Shown here piece by piece: positions 1-6,997 of a stretch of DNA of 10,228 nucleotides (its first letter is position 1; every line of letters begins with the position of its first letter). The stretch lies in NCBI GenBank assembly GCA_947645535.1, contig CANSDD010000059.1, positions 1 through 10,228 of the forward strand. Direction: 5' to 3'. A model generated the notes under the pieces. The model had not been told where the DNA came from and searched no databases. It saw only the letters and a list, made by a program, of their open reading frames with translations. The stretch is from an uncultured Mycoplasmatota bacterium. GTDB taxonomy: Bacteria > Bacillota_I > Bacilli_A > RF39 > UBA660. The translations under genes and the position numbers were made by a program.

Positions 1-525
1 GGAGTGTTTTAATTATTCCATAATTGTGACTTTTATTTTTGGAAAGTCCCTATAAGAGTATTTACTTATAATAGGCCAAAGACAAAATTCTTTTTAAGAG
101 CAGAGAGTTTTTATAATGTAGCAACAGAAATTGTAAGAATTAGTGAAGAAGGTGGAGGAGGTCCTTTATATAGTGCATATGGAGGAAATTTACATGAGTG
201 TTCTCATGGAGAATCTTTTATAAAGCTAGTACAAAATAGATTTACAGATAAAGGACTTTATATTTTAGATGAACCAGAGGCTGCATTATCTGCCCAAAGA
301 CAAATGAGTTTATTATATTTAATTGACGATTTGGTAAAAGAAGGTTCGCAATTTATTATAGCAACACATTCTCCTATTTTAATTTCCTATATCAATGGTG
401 AAATATTAGATTTAAACAATCGTTTTCAAAAAGTAAAATATGAAGATACAGAAATTTATCAAATATATAAAATGTATTTAGATAATCCATATGGATTACA
501 AGAAAAATTATTTAATGAAGAATAG
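1..525 (+). pseudogene. AAA-family ATPase (3' part, apparently frameshifted)
   Basis: This is the C-terminal part of a small ABC-like AAA ATPase of the AAA_21/AAA15 type, a soluble ATP-binding protein of unknown substrate. The frame is open from 13 to the stop at 523-525. It shows RPKT...FFLRAESFYNVATE (from about 67), a SHGES signature (about 211), a Walker B stretch LYILDEPEAAL (about 256) and ATHSPI (about 358). All are characteristic of this family in this order, and the C-terminus is complete. No ATG, GTG or TTG lies in frame between 13 and 304, and the ATG at 304 falls after Walker B, so it cannot be a real start. A TAA at 10-12 closes the frame. The peptide FNYS in frame 2 (8-19) resembles the FNFS/FNYS motif expected just upstream in this family, which suggests an indel around 20-27. 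The P-loop would lie outside the window. The gene sits 11 nt before the transporter gene and may have shared its transcript. Confidence 0.75.
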
Positions 526-536
526 GAGATGAAAAA

Positions 537-1394
537 ATGAAACTATTTGATTTATGGGAAATATGGGTTATCATCTATCTAATTTCAGCAGTTATTTTCG
601 CACATTCTTTTAAAGTATCTAATCGGGCTATGAAAAAAGCAGGAGCTTTAACAATATTATTAGAATTATTTACTGCTTTTTTCTCTCTTTTCTTTATTCC
701 ATTTTTTAAATTTACACTTCCAAATGATATTAGTATCTATATTACATTATTTATTGTAACAATGATATATGCAGTAACAGATAGACTCAATATAGAATCC
801 AGATATGGACTTGAACCATCTACATTTAGTATGTTAAAACAATTATCAACTGTTTTTATGATTTTATTTGGTATTCTTTTTATGAAAGAAGCATTTGTGG
901 TAACTAGAATAATAGGGGCAATTATCATTATTTTAGCTAATATTCTTTTAGCTTTTGATAAAGGAAAAATCAATATCAATAAATATTTTATTATGAGTTT
1001 TGTTTCTAATTTCTTATTTGCTTTAGCAATGCTTATCAATGTGAATATCTCAGACTATTTTAATTTAGCTTTTTATACAATTATCACAGTATCTATTCCA
1101 GCTATATTTATTAAACTATTTGGAAGATATAAAATTAGAGATTTAAAAGAAGAATTTGAAGTATGTAATAAAAAAGAATTTTTATTATCAGCATTTTGCT
1201 GGTGTTTAATGTTAATTTCATCAGTAAAAGCATATCAACTAGGTGACGTTGCTTTAGTTGCACCTTTATTTGCGCTTACATCAATTATCAATGCAGTATT
1301 AGAATTTTTTATGAATCATAATAGAAATAGATTTGTTCAAAAATTAATAGCAGCTCTTTTGATTATCATAGGAGTTGTATTAGTAAAATTATAA
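537..1394 (+). CDS. EamA/DMT-type membrane transporter
   Basis: The 285-residue protein is almost entirely membrane helices, about nine or ten of them. Two halves of similar pattern are separated near residues 140-160, as in the drug/metabolite transporter superfamily with duplicated EamA domains. The stretch after residue 90 (LEPSTFSMLKQLSTVFMILFG) resembles the helix 3-4 segment of that fold. The second half has the matching GDVALVAPLFALTSIINAVLEF, followed by a last helix ending at the C-terminus. Such proteins export or take up small metabolites, and the substrate cannot be told here. The start is supported by AGGAG about 8 nt upstream. The gene lies 11 nt after the AAA ATPase remnant and 14 nt before the zinc-ribbon gene, so it is probably co-transcribed with both. 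Confidence 0.8.
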   Translation: MKLFDLWEIWVIIYLISAVIFAHSFKVSNRAMKKAGALTILLELFTAFFSLFFIPFFKFTLPNDISIYITLFIVTMIYAVTDRLNIESRYGLEPSTFSMLKQLSTVFMILFGILFMKEAFVVTRIIGAIIIILANILLAFDKGKININKYFIMSFVSNFLFALAMLINVNISDYFNLAFYTIITVSIPAIFIKLFGRYKIRDLKEEFEVCNKKEFLLSAFCWCLMLISSVKAYQLGDVALVAPLFALTSIINAVLEFFMNHNRNRFVQKLIAALLIIIGVVLVKL

Positions 1395-1408
1395 GAAAGA
1401 AGGCTTAT

Positions 1409-1864
1409 ATGAAATTACTAGAAAAAGTTAGAAAATTTATGTATGAAAGATATGGAATTGATGATTTATATTGTTTTTTATTTGGAATTTGTATTTTTTT
1501 ATGTTTTCTAAATATATTTATGAAGAATAATATAATAGGACTATTAGAATTGATTGTTTTCTTTTATGCTTTTTTTAGATTATTTTCTAAAAATGGAAAT
1601 GCAAGAAGAAAAGAAAATCGTATGTATTTAAATATGAAAGAGAAAATAAAAAGACCGTTTGAAGTGATAATAAAAAATAGAAAAGACAAAGAACACATTT
1701 ATAAAAAATGTAGAAAGTGTAAAACAATATTAAAGTTCCCCCTACCAGCAAAAAGAGGTATGAAAATTGCGAAATGTCCAAAGTGTCAAAATTGTATTTC
1801 ATTTTATGCTTTTAAGTACCAAAAAATAGAAATTATAAAAGATAAAAAATCAATTAAGATATAA
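1409..1864 (+). CDS. Small membrane protein with C-terminal zinc ribbon
   Basis: The 151-residue protein has two predicted membrane helices, at about residues 18-37 and 42-59, and then a basic linker. The C-terminal zinc ribbon has CxxC knuckles at C101/C104 and C123/C126. This layout (short helix, two TM, RLFSKN-like motif, basic region, zinc ribbon) is seen in an uncharacterised family common in Lachnospiraceae and other Bacillota, and no reaction is known. The ribbon would face the cytoplasm by the positive-inside rule, since the linker is rich in Lys and Arg. AAGAAAGAAGG serves as a ribosome site. The gene is 14 nt downstream of the transporter and 25 nt upstream of the next gene, which is consistent with one operon. 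Confidence 0.7.
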   Translation: MKLLEKVRKFMYERYGIDDLYCFLFGICIFLCFLNIFMKNNIIGLLELIVFFYAFFRLFSKNGNARRKENRMYLNMKEKIKRPFEVIIKNRKDKEHIYKKCRKCKTILKFPLPAKRGMKIAKCPKCQNCISFYAFKYQKIEIIKDKKSIKI

Positions 1865-1889
1865 AAATAGAAATAAAGGAGAAATTTTT

Positions 1890-2891
1890 ATGTTATTGCC
1901 AAAGAGAAAAGTAAACTTAGAAAGAATAAAAGAAATTATTGTAGATAGAAAACAGGAAGAAAAGTTAATATTTTTAGAAGATGAAATTGATAAATTTATA
2001 GATTGGTATTATGAGTCTATGATAAAAGGAAAATATGAAGGAGTAGGAAAATATTATTATACCTGTGAAATGAAAAATTTAATTGATAAAATTGCAGTAT
2101 GGTATGAATTAAATTATCCAGAGTATGCACTTGATAATCGCTTGGAATTGTTAGATAAATGTTCAAGTGAAGTGGAAATTAGTTATGATAAATTTTTAAA
2201 ATTATTGTCTTGTAATGAGAAATATTTGATGTCACCCCCTCGATATCCAGAGATTGTATATCTTGATTCTAGATTTAGTCCACATCTTCATTTAACACAG
2301 ACTGGAATTGTAGAAAGTTCGGAGGGAATTGGACCATATACAAATTATACAATTAAAGATAAAGAGTTAGAGGGAATGCACTTGGAAAAGGCTATTTCAC
2401 TTATGAAAGAAAAGAAAATATCACTTCCAAATGATAATGAATTAGAAACAACACTTAATTATGTAAAGACAAAGGAATATCAAATAGCTGGTATGTTAGA
2501 TGCAGCCATGTATCGAATTATAGAACGTGGTGGAAAAAGGACTGGTCCTAGAAGAGCTTTCTTATTTGCTAGAGAATTTGGGAGAAATATCGATATTCCA
2601 ATGAAATATAGTATTGATTATTCTGATCCAGGATTAAGAAGATTTGTAAATTCGTATATTAAATCTGGTGGTAGAACAAATTTAGTTTGTTATGTTGATT
2701 ATTATTTTAGAGAGAAAAAATATCAAAAATTAGAGACCGTTACAGTACAAGAACTAATTATGACATTACATGATAATGCTTTCGAAAAATATACTGATGA
2801 AGAGAAAGAATTGCACCAAAGATTGGTAGATACATTATCTGTAGGAGTAGAAAAGGAAAAAATAAAACAATTAACATTAAATAAGGGCTAA
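1890..2891 (+). CDS. Hypothetical protein, unknown family (333 aa)
   Basis: I do not recognise this protein. It is soluble, with no signal peptide or membrane helix. The N-terminal half is acidic and helical, and residues 20-60 are rich in Glu, Lys and Tyr. The middle has the motif-like stretch SPPRYPEIVYLDSRFSPHLH. The most conserved-looking part, at about residues 213-275, carries RGGKRTGPRRAFLFAREFG, then DYSDPGLRRF and SGGRTNLVCYVDYYF. The run of Gly, Arg and Lys before RAFLFAREF could bind a phosphate or nucleic acid, but that is a guess from composition. AAAGGAG lies about 8 nt before the ATG. The gene closes the first gene cluster, and its stop codon lies in the loop of the terminator that follows. 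Confidence 0.7.
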   Translation: MLLPKRKVNLERIKEIIVDRKQEEKLIFLEDEIDKFIDWYYESMIKGKYEGVGKYYYTCEMKNLIDKIAVWYELNYPEYALDNRLELLDKCSSEVEISYDKFLKLLSCNEKYLMSPPRYPEIVYLDSRFSPHLHLTQTGIVESSEGIGPYTNYTIKDKELEGMHLEKAISLMKEKKISLPNDNELETTLNYVKTKEYQIAGMLDAAMYRIIERGGKRTGPRRAFLFAREFGRNIDIPMKYSIDYSDPGLRRFVNSYIKSGGRTNLVCYVDYYFREKKYQKLETVTVQELIMTLHDNAFEKYTDEEKELHQRLVDTLSVGVEKEKIKQLTLNKG

Positions 2892-2903
2892 AATGCTCTT
2901 TTT
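2883..2903 (+). terminator. Intrinsic terminator of the first cluster
   Basis: AAGGGC (2883-2888) pairs with GCTCTT (2895-2900) with one G-U pair and a 6-nt loop, followed by a run of T. The TAA stop of the 333-residue protein lies in the loop. The stem is short, so efficiency is uncertain. Confidence 0.5.
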
Positions 2904-2937
2904 CTATTTGGAATTACTTTATTTTCAAAATAATTTT

Positions 2938-2946
2938 TGATATAAT
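2938..2946 (+). promoter_or_regulatory. Extended -10 promoter for the deaminase gene
   Basis: TGaTATAAT is a perfect TG-extended -10 element, 33 nt before the ATG. The best -35 at a 17-bp spacing is the weak TTTATT at 2918-2923, which is normal for extended -10 promoters. GAGG at about 2966-2970 serves as the ribosome site. Confidence 0.65.
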
Positions 2947-2978
2947 GAATTTAGAAAAATAGAAGTGAGGAAGTATAT

Positions 2979-3467
2979 ATGAAAAGAACTGATAAAGTCA
3001 ATTATTATTTAGATATGGCCGAAGTAGCATTAGAAAGAGGAACTTGTATTAGAAGAAATTATGGAGCAGTAATTATAAAAAACGATGAAGTAGTTTCTAC
3101 TGGTTATGTAGGGGCACCCAGAGGAAGAAAAAATTGCTGTGAATTAAAAGAATGTGTAAGAGAAAAATTAAAAGTACCAAGAGGAGAGAGATATGAGCTA
3201 TGTCGTAGTGTTCATGCCGAACAAAATGCCATTATAAGTGCTGAGAGAAGTAAAATGATAGGAGCTACGTTATTTCTATGTGGAAAAAATTATAATGATG
3301 GTTCTTATGTAGAAAATTCTAATCCTTGTTCTTTATGCAAAAGAATGATTATTAATGCTGGAATTAAAGATATTTATATTAGAGATTCTAAAGAAAAATA
3401 TAGACATATATTAGTAAGTGACTATGTGGATAATGATGAGTCTTTAGAAGGTGTTTTAGGATATTAA
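2979..3467 (+). CDS. dCMP/cytidine deaminase-family protein (ComEB-like)
   Basis: The 162-residue zinc-dependent deaminase resembles dCMP deaminases, which convert dCMP to dUMP for dTMP synthesis in the cytosol. H79-A80-E81 in SVHAEQNAI gives a zinc ligand and the catalytic glutamate. P116-C117-x-x-C120 gives the other two ligands. R25/N27 with GAVIIKND and TGYVGAPRG are typical substrate-loop segments of the ComEB/dCMP family. An extra Cys-rich stretch, CCELKEC (residues 53-59), sits where some family members bind a second zinc. Length is usual for the family. The gene has its own promoter and terminator and so is a single-gene unit. Assignment to dCMP rather than another cytidine substrate is by resemblance only. 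Confidence 0.88.
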   Translation: MKRTDKVNYYLDMAEVALERGTCIRRNYGAVIIKNDEVVSTGYVGAPRGRKNCCELKECVREKLKVPRGERYELCRSVHAEQNAIISAERSKMIGATLFLCGKNYNDGSYVENSNPCSLCKRMIINAGIKDIYIRDSKEKYRHILVSDYVDNDESLEGVLGY

Positions 3468-3493
3468 ATCGAGAATACTATTCTTGATTTTTT
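3468..3493 (+). terminator. Intrinsic terminator
   Basis: ATCGAGAAT (3468-3476) pairs with ATTCTTGAT (3480-3488) over nine positions with one G-U pair and a 3-nt loop, followed by T5. It begins directly after the deaminase stop codon. Confidence 0.85.
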
Positions 3494-3505
3494 GTTAAAA
3501 TATAA

Positions 3506-3560
3506 AGGGGCGCAACAAGTGGTTGCGAGAAAATAGAGGGGTGCAAATAGTGGTTGGTAG
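3506..3560 (+). repeat. Imperfect tandem repeat, probable operator of the XRE gene
   Basis: Two copies of about 24 bp lie 31 bp apart, at 3506-3529 and 3537-3560. Both contain aGGGGyGCAA, two variable bases, and then AGTGGTTG. In copy 1, CGCAAC-aagtg-GTTGCG is a 6-bp inverted repeat, and copy 2 has a weaker version of it. The block ends just upstream of the -10 box, so a bound protein would block or modulate the promoter. Autoregulation by the XRE protein is an inference from position. Confidence 0.55.
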
Positions 3561-3580
3561 TATCTTTAGACATTCTATTT

Positions 3581-3586
3581 TATAAT
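3581..3586 (+). promoter_or_regulatory. -10 element of the XRE-membrane regulator gene
   Basis: A consensus TATAAT lies 25 bp before the ATG. No good -35 is present at 17 bp. The region where it would sit is taken by the second repeat copy, as expected for a controlled promoter. Confidence 0.5.
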
Positions 3587-3610
3587 GATATTTAGATTGG
3601 AGGTGTAAAA

Positions 3611-4504
3611 ATGAATTTAGGAGAAAACTTACAAAATTTAAGAAAACAAAAAGGATTATCGCAAGAAGAATTTGCTGATAAATTAGATGTATCAAGACAA
3701 GCAGTTAGTAAGTGGGAGTCGAATCAAACCTATCCAGAAATAGAAAAAATAATGTTAATTTGTGATATATTTGATTGTAGTATGGATACCTTAGTAAAAG
3801 GAACAATAGAAAAAGAAGAAAATAATGACAAACAAGAATATGATAAATTTATGACACGATTCGGAAAAGGAATTTCCTTTGCAATATTTTTAATTTTAGT
3901 TGGAGTAACATTATTATTAACAATGATTGCTTTTTCTCCAAATAAGGAATCGTTAGAACAATATACTATTATTGGAACTGTTTTTCTATTTGTATTTATT
4001 GCATTAGCAGTACCTATTTTTATTATACTTGGTATTAAAATGGAGCAAATTACGAATAAGTATAAGAACTTATCTATTACATATACAGAAGAAGAAAAGG
4101 AAGTATATAATCAAAAATTTCCTATGATAATAGCTTTCTCTGTAAGTATTATTATAGTAGGTGTTATTATAATGCTTCTTTTATATGGACTTCAAATATT
4201 CCCAAAAGATAGTTTATTTCCAGTTGCCATATTTATGGTATTTATTACAATTGCGACGCCATTTCTTGTAAAAGCTGGAATAGAAAAATCAAAGTTAGAT
4301 ATGGTAATAAGAAAAAGTATAAGAATGCCAAAAGAGAATGAAGAATTGATAGGAAAAATTAGTGCAGTAATTATGATAATTGCAACTATGATTTACTTTG
4401 TTTTAGGATTTGTTATGGATTTATGGAAAATCAATTGGATTATATTTCCACTTGGTGGAATGATTTGTGGTATTGTATCTGTCATTTTAAATAAAGAAAA
4501 TTAA
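3611..4504 (+). CDS. XRE-family HTH regulator with six membrane segments
   Basis: The 297-residue protein starts with a classical XRE/Cro helix-turn-helix at residues 5-62 (RKQKGLSQEEFADKLDVSRQ, then AVSKWE). A short acidic linker follows, then six hydrophobic segments at about 88-110, 120-142, 172-193, 203-222, 247-267 and 272-292. This is a membrane-anchored DNA-binding protein, a layout common in low-GC Bacillota, where the membrane part probably senses an envelope signal. GGAGG lies 7 nt before the ATG. No transporter or effector gene is adjacent in the same unit, so its target could be its own promoter or a distant gene. Confidence 0.85.
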   Translation: MNLGENLQNLRKQKGLSQEEFADKLDVSRQAVSKWESNQTYPEIEKIMLICDIFDCSMDTLVKGTIEKEENNDKQEYDKFMTRFGKGISFAIFLILVGVTLLLTMIAFSPNKESLEQYTIIGTVFLFVFIALAVPIFIILGIKMEQITNKYKNLSITYTEEEKEVYNQKFPMIIAFSVSIIIVGVIIMLLLYGLQIFPKDSLFPVAIFMVFITIATPFLVKAGIEKSKLDMVIRKSIRMPKENEELIGKISAVIMIIATMIYFVLGFVMDLWKINWIIFPLGGMICGIVSVILNKEN

Positions 4505-4513
4505 ACTTATAAT

Positions 4514-4548
4514 AAAAATAGCCAAAAGATTTTAAAAGGCTTTTTTTT
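4514..4548. terminator. Putative bidirectional terminator
   Basis: AAAAATAGCC and GGCTTTTTTTT flank a 14-nt loop. Four strong pairs (AGCC/GGCT), one mismatch and then A-U pairs make the stem, followed by T8 on the + strand. On the - strand the same hairpin is followed by TATTTTTATT, so it could also stop minus-strand transcription. Confidence 0.55.
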
Positions 4549-4719
4549 CTAATTGTTAGAAGATAAATTAATTATAACTTTCTCTTCAGATATTGTATGA
4601 TCATTTCCATAATTATAACCACTAAAATGTAATGTTAATAAAATAAAAATCTATGTATTTGCTATGATTGGAAGAATGATAAAAATTTGTTATAATGGAA
4701 ATAGAAAGAAGAAATAAAT
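4549..4719. other. Intergenic region with a possible minus-strand coding remnant
   Basis: On the minus strand, 4650 to 4549 is open and ends in TAG exactly at the edge of the bidirectional hairpin. It reads ...HFSGYNYGNDHTISEEKVII... and has no start codon or ribosome site. The composition looks protein-like, but the stretch is short and could be chance. The rest of the region holds the promoter for the YjbR gene. Confidence 0.25.
4668..4696 (+). promoter_or_regulatory. Promoter of the YjbR-family gene
   Basis: TTGGAA (4668-4673), a 17-bp spacer and TATAAT (4691-4696), preceded by TG in extended -10 position. It lies 24 nt before the ATG at 4720, so the 5' UTR is short. AGAAAGAAG is the only ribosome-site-like sequence. 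Confidence 0.75.
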
Positions 4720-5376
4720 ATGAACAGAAATGAAATAGTAGAACAATATATTATAAATGAAGAAAATTTATTAAAATATGGTTTTCAAAAACTAGATAAA
4801 CATTATATATATCAAAAAAATATTAATGAAGAATTATATATGACATTTATCATTGGTAAGAAACAATTTGAAGTGAATGTTTATGAAATGATAGATAATG
4901 AAAAGTATTTACCATTTTATAGAAAAGAAGCAAATGGTAGTTATGTGAGTGAAATAAAAGAAAAAGTAAAGCAAGAAATAGATTTCATTAAAAATAATTG
5001 CTTTCAGTCTATTGATTTAAGAGGACAGGTATTAGATTATGTGAAACAAGCATATGAAACAGTACCAGAATATTCTTGGGAAAGTACTCCTAGTGCTTGT
5101 TCTTTAAAGACAAATTTGAAACATAAGTGGTATGGAATTATGATGAATATTCCTTATAAGACACTTGGGATAGAAAAAGAAGGAACAGTGGATATTATCA
5201 ATTTAAAAAATGAGCCTAGTAAAGTACAAGAGCTAATAGATTATCAAAACTATTTTCCTGCTTATCATATGAATAAAAAATATTGGATTACAATTGTCTT
5301 AAATAACAATATTGATATGAAAGAAATAAAGAAGAGAATAGAGGAAAGTTATAATATTGTGGATAACTTGAAATAA
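4720..5376 (+). CDS. MmcQ/YjbR family protein with N-terminal extension
   Basis: The 218-residue protein carries a YjbR (DUF419, CyaY-like fold) domain at about residues 104-216. Diagnostic stretches are KWYGIMMNIP, the VDIINLKNEP block, and NYFPAYHMNKKYWITIVL followed by a helix ending in SYNIV. The fold is proposed to bind DNA, but no molecular role is established. The first 100 residues form an extra alpha/beta domain (YGFQKLDKHYIYQKNINEE), which is often found with YjbR in Bacillota and is of unknown function. It is 16 nt upstream of the next gene, so the two probably form an operon. Confidence 0.82.
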   Translation: MNRNEIVEQYIINEENLLKYGFQKLDKHYIYQKNINEELYMTFIIGKKQFEVNVYEMIDNEKYLPFYRKEANGSYVSEIKEKVKQEIDFIKNNCFQSIDLRGQVLDYVKQAYETVPEYSWESTPSACSLKTNLKHKWYGIMMNIPYKTLGIEKEGTVDIINLKNEPSKVQELIDYQNYFPAYHMNKKYWITIVLNNNIDMKEIKKRIEESYNIVDNLK

Positions 5377-5392
5377 AAGAAAGTGAGATAAA

Positions 5393-5917
5393 ATGAAAAG
5401 AAGCATTTATACAATAGAGCATAAAAAAGATAATGATGCTATAACACAAACTTTAAAAGTAAATGAATATGTATTTTCTTATCAAAAAAAAGATTATAAA
5501 AAAGCAATATTGGAATATGATTTTGGAACTTATAAATATCAAGAATTATTAGATGAAGAAAAATGGGAAATAGAAATGCGTCCGTTTTTACACATTTCTA
5601 TTAGTGCAGAAGATGAAAATAAAAAAGTATGTATATTTGAATTTATGGTAAACATGGGAAAAGAAGATTTTAAAAGGATCTCAAAAGAACCAACTATGAT
5701 GAATCAATATATTATAAGTGGAGAAACCATTTTTTATAGACCAGAAGAAGGTGCAGAATTTTTAAATGAATTGTTAGAAGAAAATATATATCGTGATACT
5801 TCTCATTTTATGGTACAAAAGATAGAAGAAGAAAAAGAAGAAGAAAAATATGTATTTAAAATATCAATGCCAGAAGAAGAAATCTTTATTTGGTTTCAAA
5901 TGAATATAATTGATTAA
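5393..5917 (+). CDS. Hypothetical protein (174 aa) downstream of the YjbR gene
   Basis: I do not recognise this family. The protein is acidic, with no signal peptide or membrane helix. It contains a beta-rich centre (MRPFLHISISAEDENKKVCI) and a Glu/Lys-rich segment KIEEEKEEEKY near residue 145, and ends in a hydrophobic strand IFIWFQMNIID. The ribosome site (AAGTGAGA) is weak, and the 16-nt gap after the YjbR gene argues for translation from the shared transcript. No terminator is obvious between it and the MerR promoter. Confidence 0.6.
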   Translation: MKRSIYTIEHKKDNDAITQTLKVNEYVFSYQKKDYKKAILEYDFGTYKYQELLDEEKWEIEMRPFLHISISAEDENKKVCIFEFMVNMGKEDFKRISKEPTMMNQYIISGETIFYRPEEGAEFLNELLEENIYRDTSHFMVQKIEEEKEEEKYVFKISMPEEEIFIWFQMNIID

Positions 5918-5950
5918 ATAGATTACTTTATAAAAAGTTTAAAAATATAA

Positions 5951-5981
5951 TTGACATTACCCTTAGGGAATAGTCTATATT
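5951..5981 (+). promoter_or_regulatory. MerR-type promoter/operator with 19-bp spacer
   Basis: A consensus TTGACA (5951-5956) and TATATT (5976-5981) are separated by 19 bp, the over-long spacer typical of promoters activated by MerR proteins. A dyad centred on 5964 fills the spacer: GAC (5953-5955), CCCT-t-AGGG (5960-5968) and GTC (5973-5975). Position, spacing and symmetry together point to the product of the next gene as the binding protein. Confidence 0.8.
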
Positions 5982-6002
5982 ATAAATAGAGAGGAGGAGT
6001 AT

Positions 6003-6647
6003 ATGTTAGTTGGAGAAGTGGAACATATTGTGGGCTTATCAAAAAAGAGTATTCGTTATTATGAAGAAAATAGATTACTGAAACCAAAGAGAAATAGTGA
6101 GAATGATTATCGTATTTATGATGAAGAAGATATACGTAAATTAAAAACAATTAAATTCTTAAGAGAATTAGATGTTTCAATCAGAGATTTAAAACGATTA
6201 CAACAGAAAGAAATTACATTAAAAGAATGTATGATGGATAGAATTGATAAAATAAAAAAACAAGAAAAAAATTATCAAAAGATAAAAAATATGTGTATAG
6301 ATATATCAAAATCTACAAGTACGTTTGAAGAAATTGATATGGAGGAATATTTTAAAACAATGAATATTTTAAATAAGGAAGGATTTACAATGAGAAATAT
6401 AAAAACAAATAAATCAAAAAAAATAGTTGGAGCAGTAATATCAAGTTTGATATTTGGAAGCTTTTTCATATTTTTAGTAGGAATTATTTCTTATTTTCAG
6501 TTTACGGAAGTAGAAAAAATGCCATGGATTGTTTATATTGTTTTAATGGTAATATTATGTTTCCCACTAGTGGGTATGATTGTGAATTTAGTAAGTAGAA
6601 TTAAAGAGATAAATGGAGGTGAAGAAGATGAAGCTAGTAAATATTGA
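6003..6647 (+). CDS. MerR-family regulator with two C-terminal membrane segments
   Basis: The 214-residue protein has a MerR winged HTH at residues 1-70 (LVGEVEHIVGLSKKSIRYYE, then the wing ending DYRIYDEEDI). A dimerisation coiled coil follows at about 70-100. In place of a ligand-binding domain there are two membrane helices, at about 141-165 and 174-197, and an acidic tail. The signal is therefore likely sensed at or in the membrane. GAGGAGG lies a few nt before the ATG. The 3' end overlaps the YbjQ gene by 20 nt. The 19-bp-spacer operator upstream indicates autoregulated activation of the pair. Confidence 0.85.
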   Translation: MLVGEVEHIVGLSKKSIRYYEENRLLKPKRNSENDYRIYDEEDIRKLKTIKFLRELDVSIRDLKRLQQKEITLKECMMDRIDKIKKQEKNYQKIKNMCIDISKSTSTFEEIDMEEYFKTMNILNKEGFTMRNIKTNKSKKIVGAVISSLIFGSFFIFLVGIISYFQFTEVEKMPWIVYIVLMVILCFPLVGMIVNLVSRIKEINGGEEDEASKY

Positions 6648-6945
6648 TTATATCCCTGGAGAAGAGATTGTAGAAGCATTAGGAATCGTAAAAGGACAAA
6701 TTGTACAATCTAAAAATATAGGAAGAGATTTTATGGCAGGAATGAAGACAATAGTTGGAGGAGAAATCTCTGGATATACAGAGATGATTGCAACAGCACG
6801 TAGTATGGCTACAAAGAGAATGGTAGATGAGGCAAAAAGTTTAGGAGCAGATGCAGTAATAAATATTCGTTATGGTTCTTCCTCAGTAATGAATGGAGCA
6901 GCTGAAATTATTGCATATGGAACTGCTGTTAAATTAAAAAAATAG
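6628..6945 (+). CDS. YbjQ/UPF0145 family protein
   Basis: The 105-residue protein belongs to the YbjQ (UPF0145, COG0393, 'heavy-metal-binding domain') family. It shows EALGIVKGQIVQSKNIGRD, then the GGEISGYTEMIATARSMA helix start, DEAKSLGADAVINIRY and an AEIIAYGTAVKL end strand. It is thought to form pentameric rings, and its biochemical role is unknown. I place the start at the ATG at 6628 because GGAGGT (6615-6620) lies 7 nt upstream of it. An in-frame ATG at 6613 overlaps that ribosome site. The gene overlaps the MerR gene by 20 nt, so the two are translationally coupled. MerR-YbjQ pairs recur in Bacillota. Confidence 0.88.
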   Translation: MKLVNIDYIPGEEIVEALGIVKGQIVQSKNIGRDFMAGMKTIVGGEISGYTEMIATARSMATKRMVDEAKSLGADAVINIRYGSSSVMNGAAEIIAYGTAVKLKK

Positions 6946-6963
6946 TTACTTTTTTCGTTTATC

Positions 6964-6972
6964 TGTTATAAT
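6964..6972 (+). promoter_or_regulatory. Extended -10 promoter of the DUF1810 gene
   Basis: TGtTATAAT is a perfect TG-extended -10, 25 nt before the ATG. No good -35 is present. AGAGG precedes the start. Confidence 0.6.
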
Positions 6973-6997
6973 CGTAGTTAAGAGAAGAGGTAAGAAT

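Noticed and set aside
737..1039. Minus-strand frame opposite the transporter gene
   Set aside because: It is a shadow of the AT-rich membrane-protein coding sequence, without a ribosome site. The same applies to the minus-strand frames at 1587-1802, 3495-3695, 6275-6469 and 8726-8914.
3506..3560. CRISPR array
   Set aside because: There are only two imperfect copies with a 7-bp gap and no cas genes, and the location is a promoter.
6613..6945. YbjQ start at the ATG at 6613
   Set aside because: That ATG overlaps the GGAGGT ribosome site itself. The ATG at 6628 has ideal spacing, and the family N-terminus begins there.
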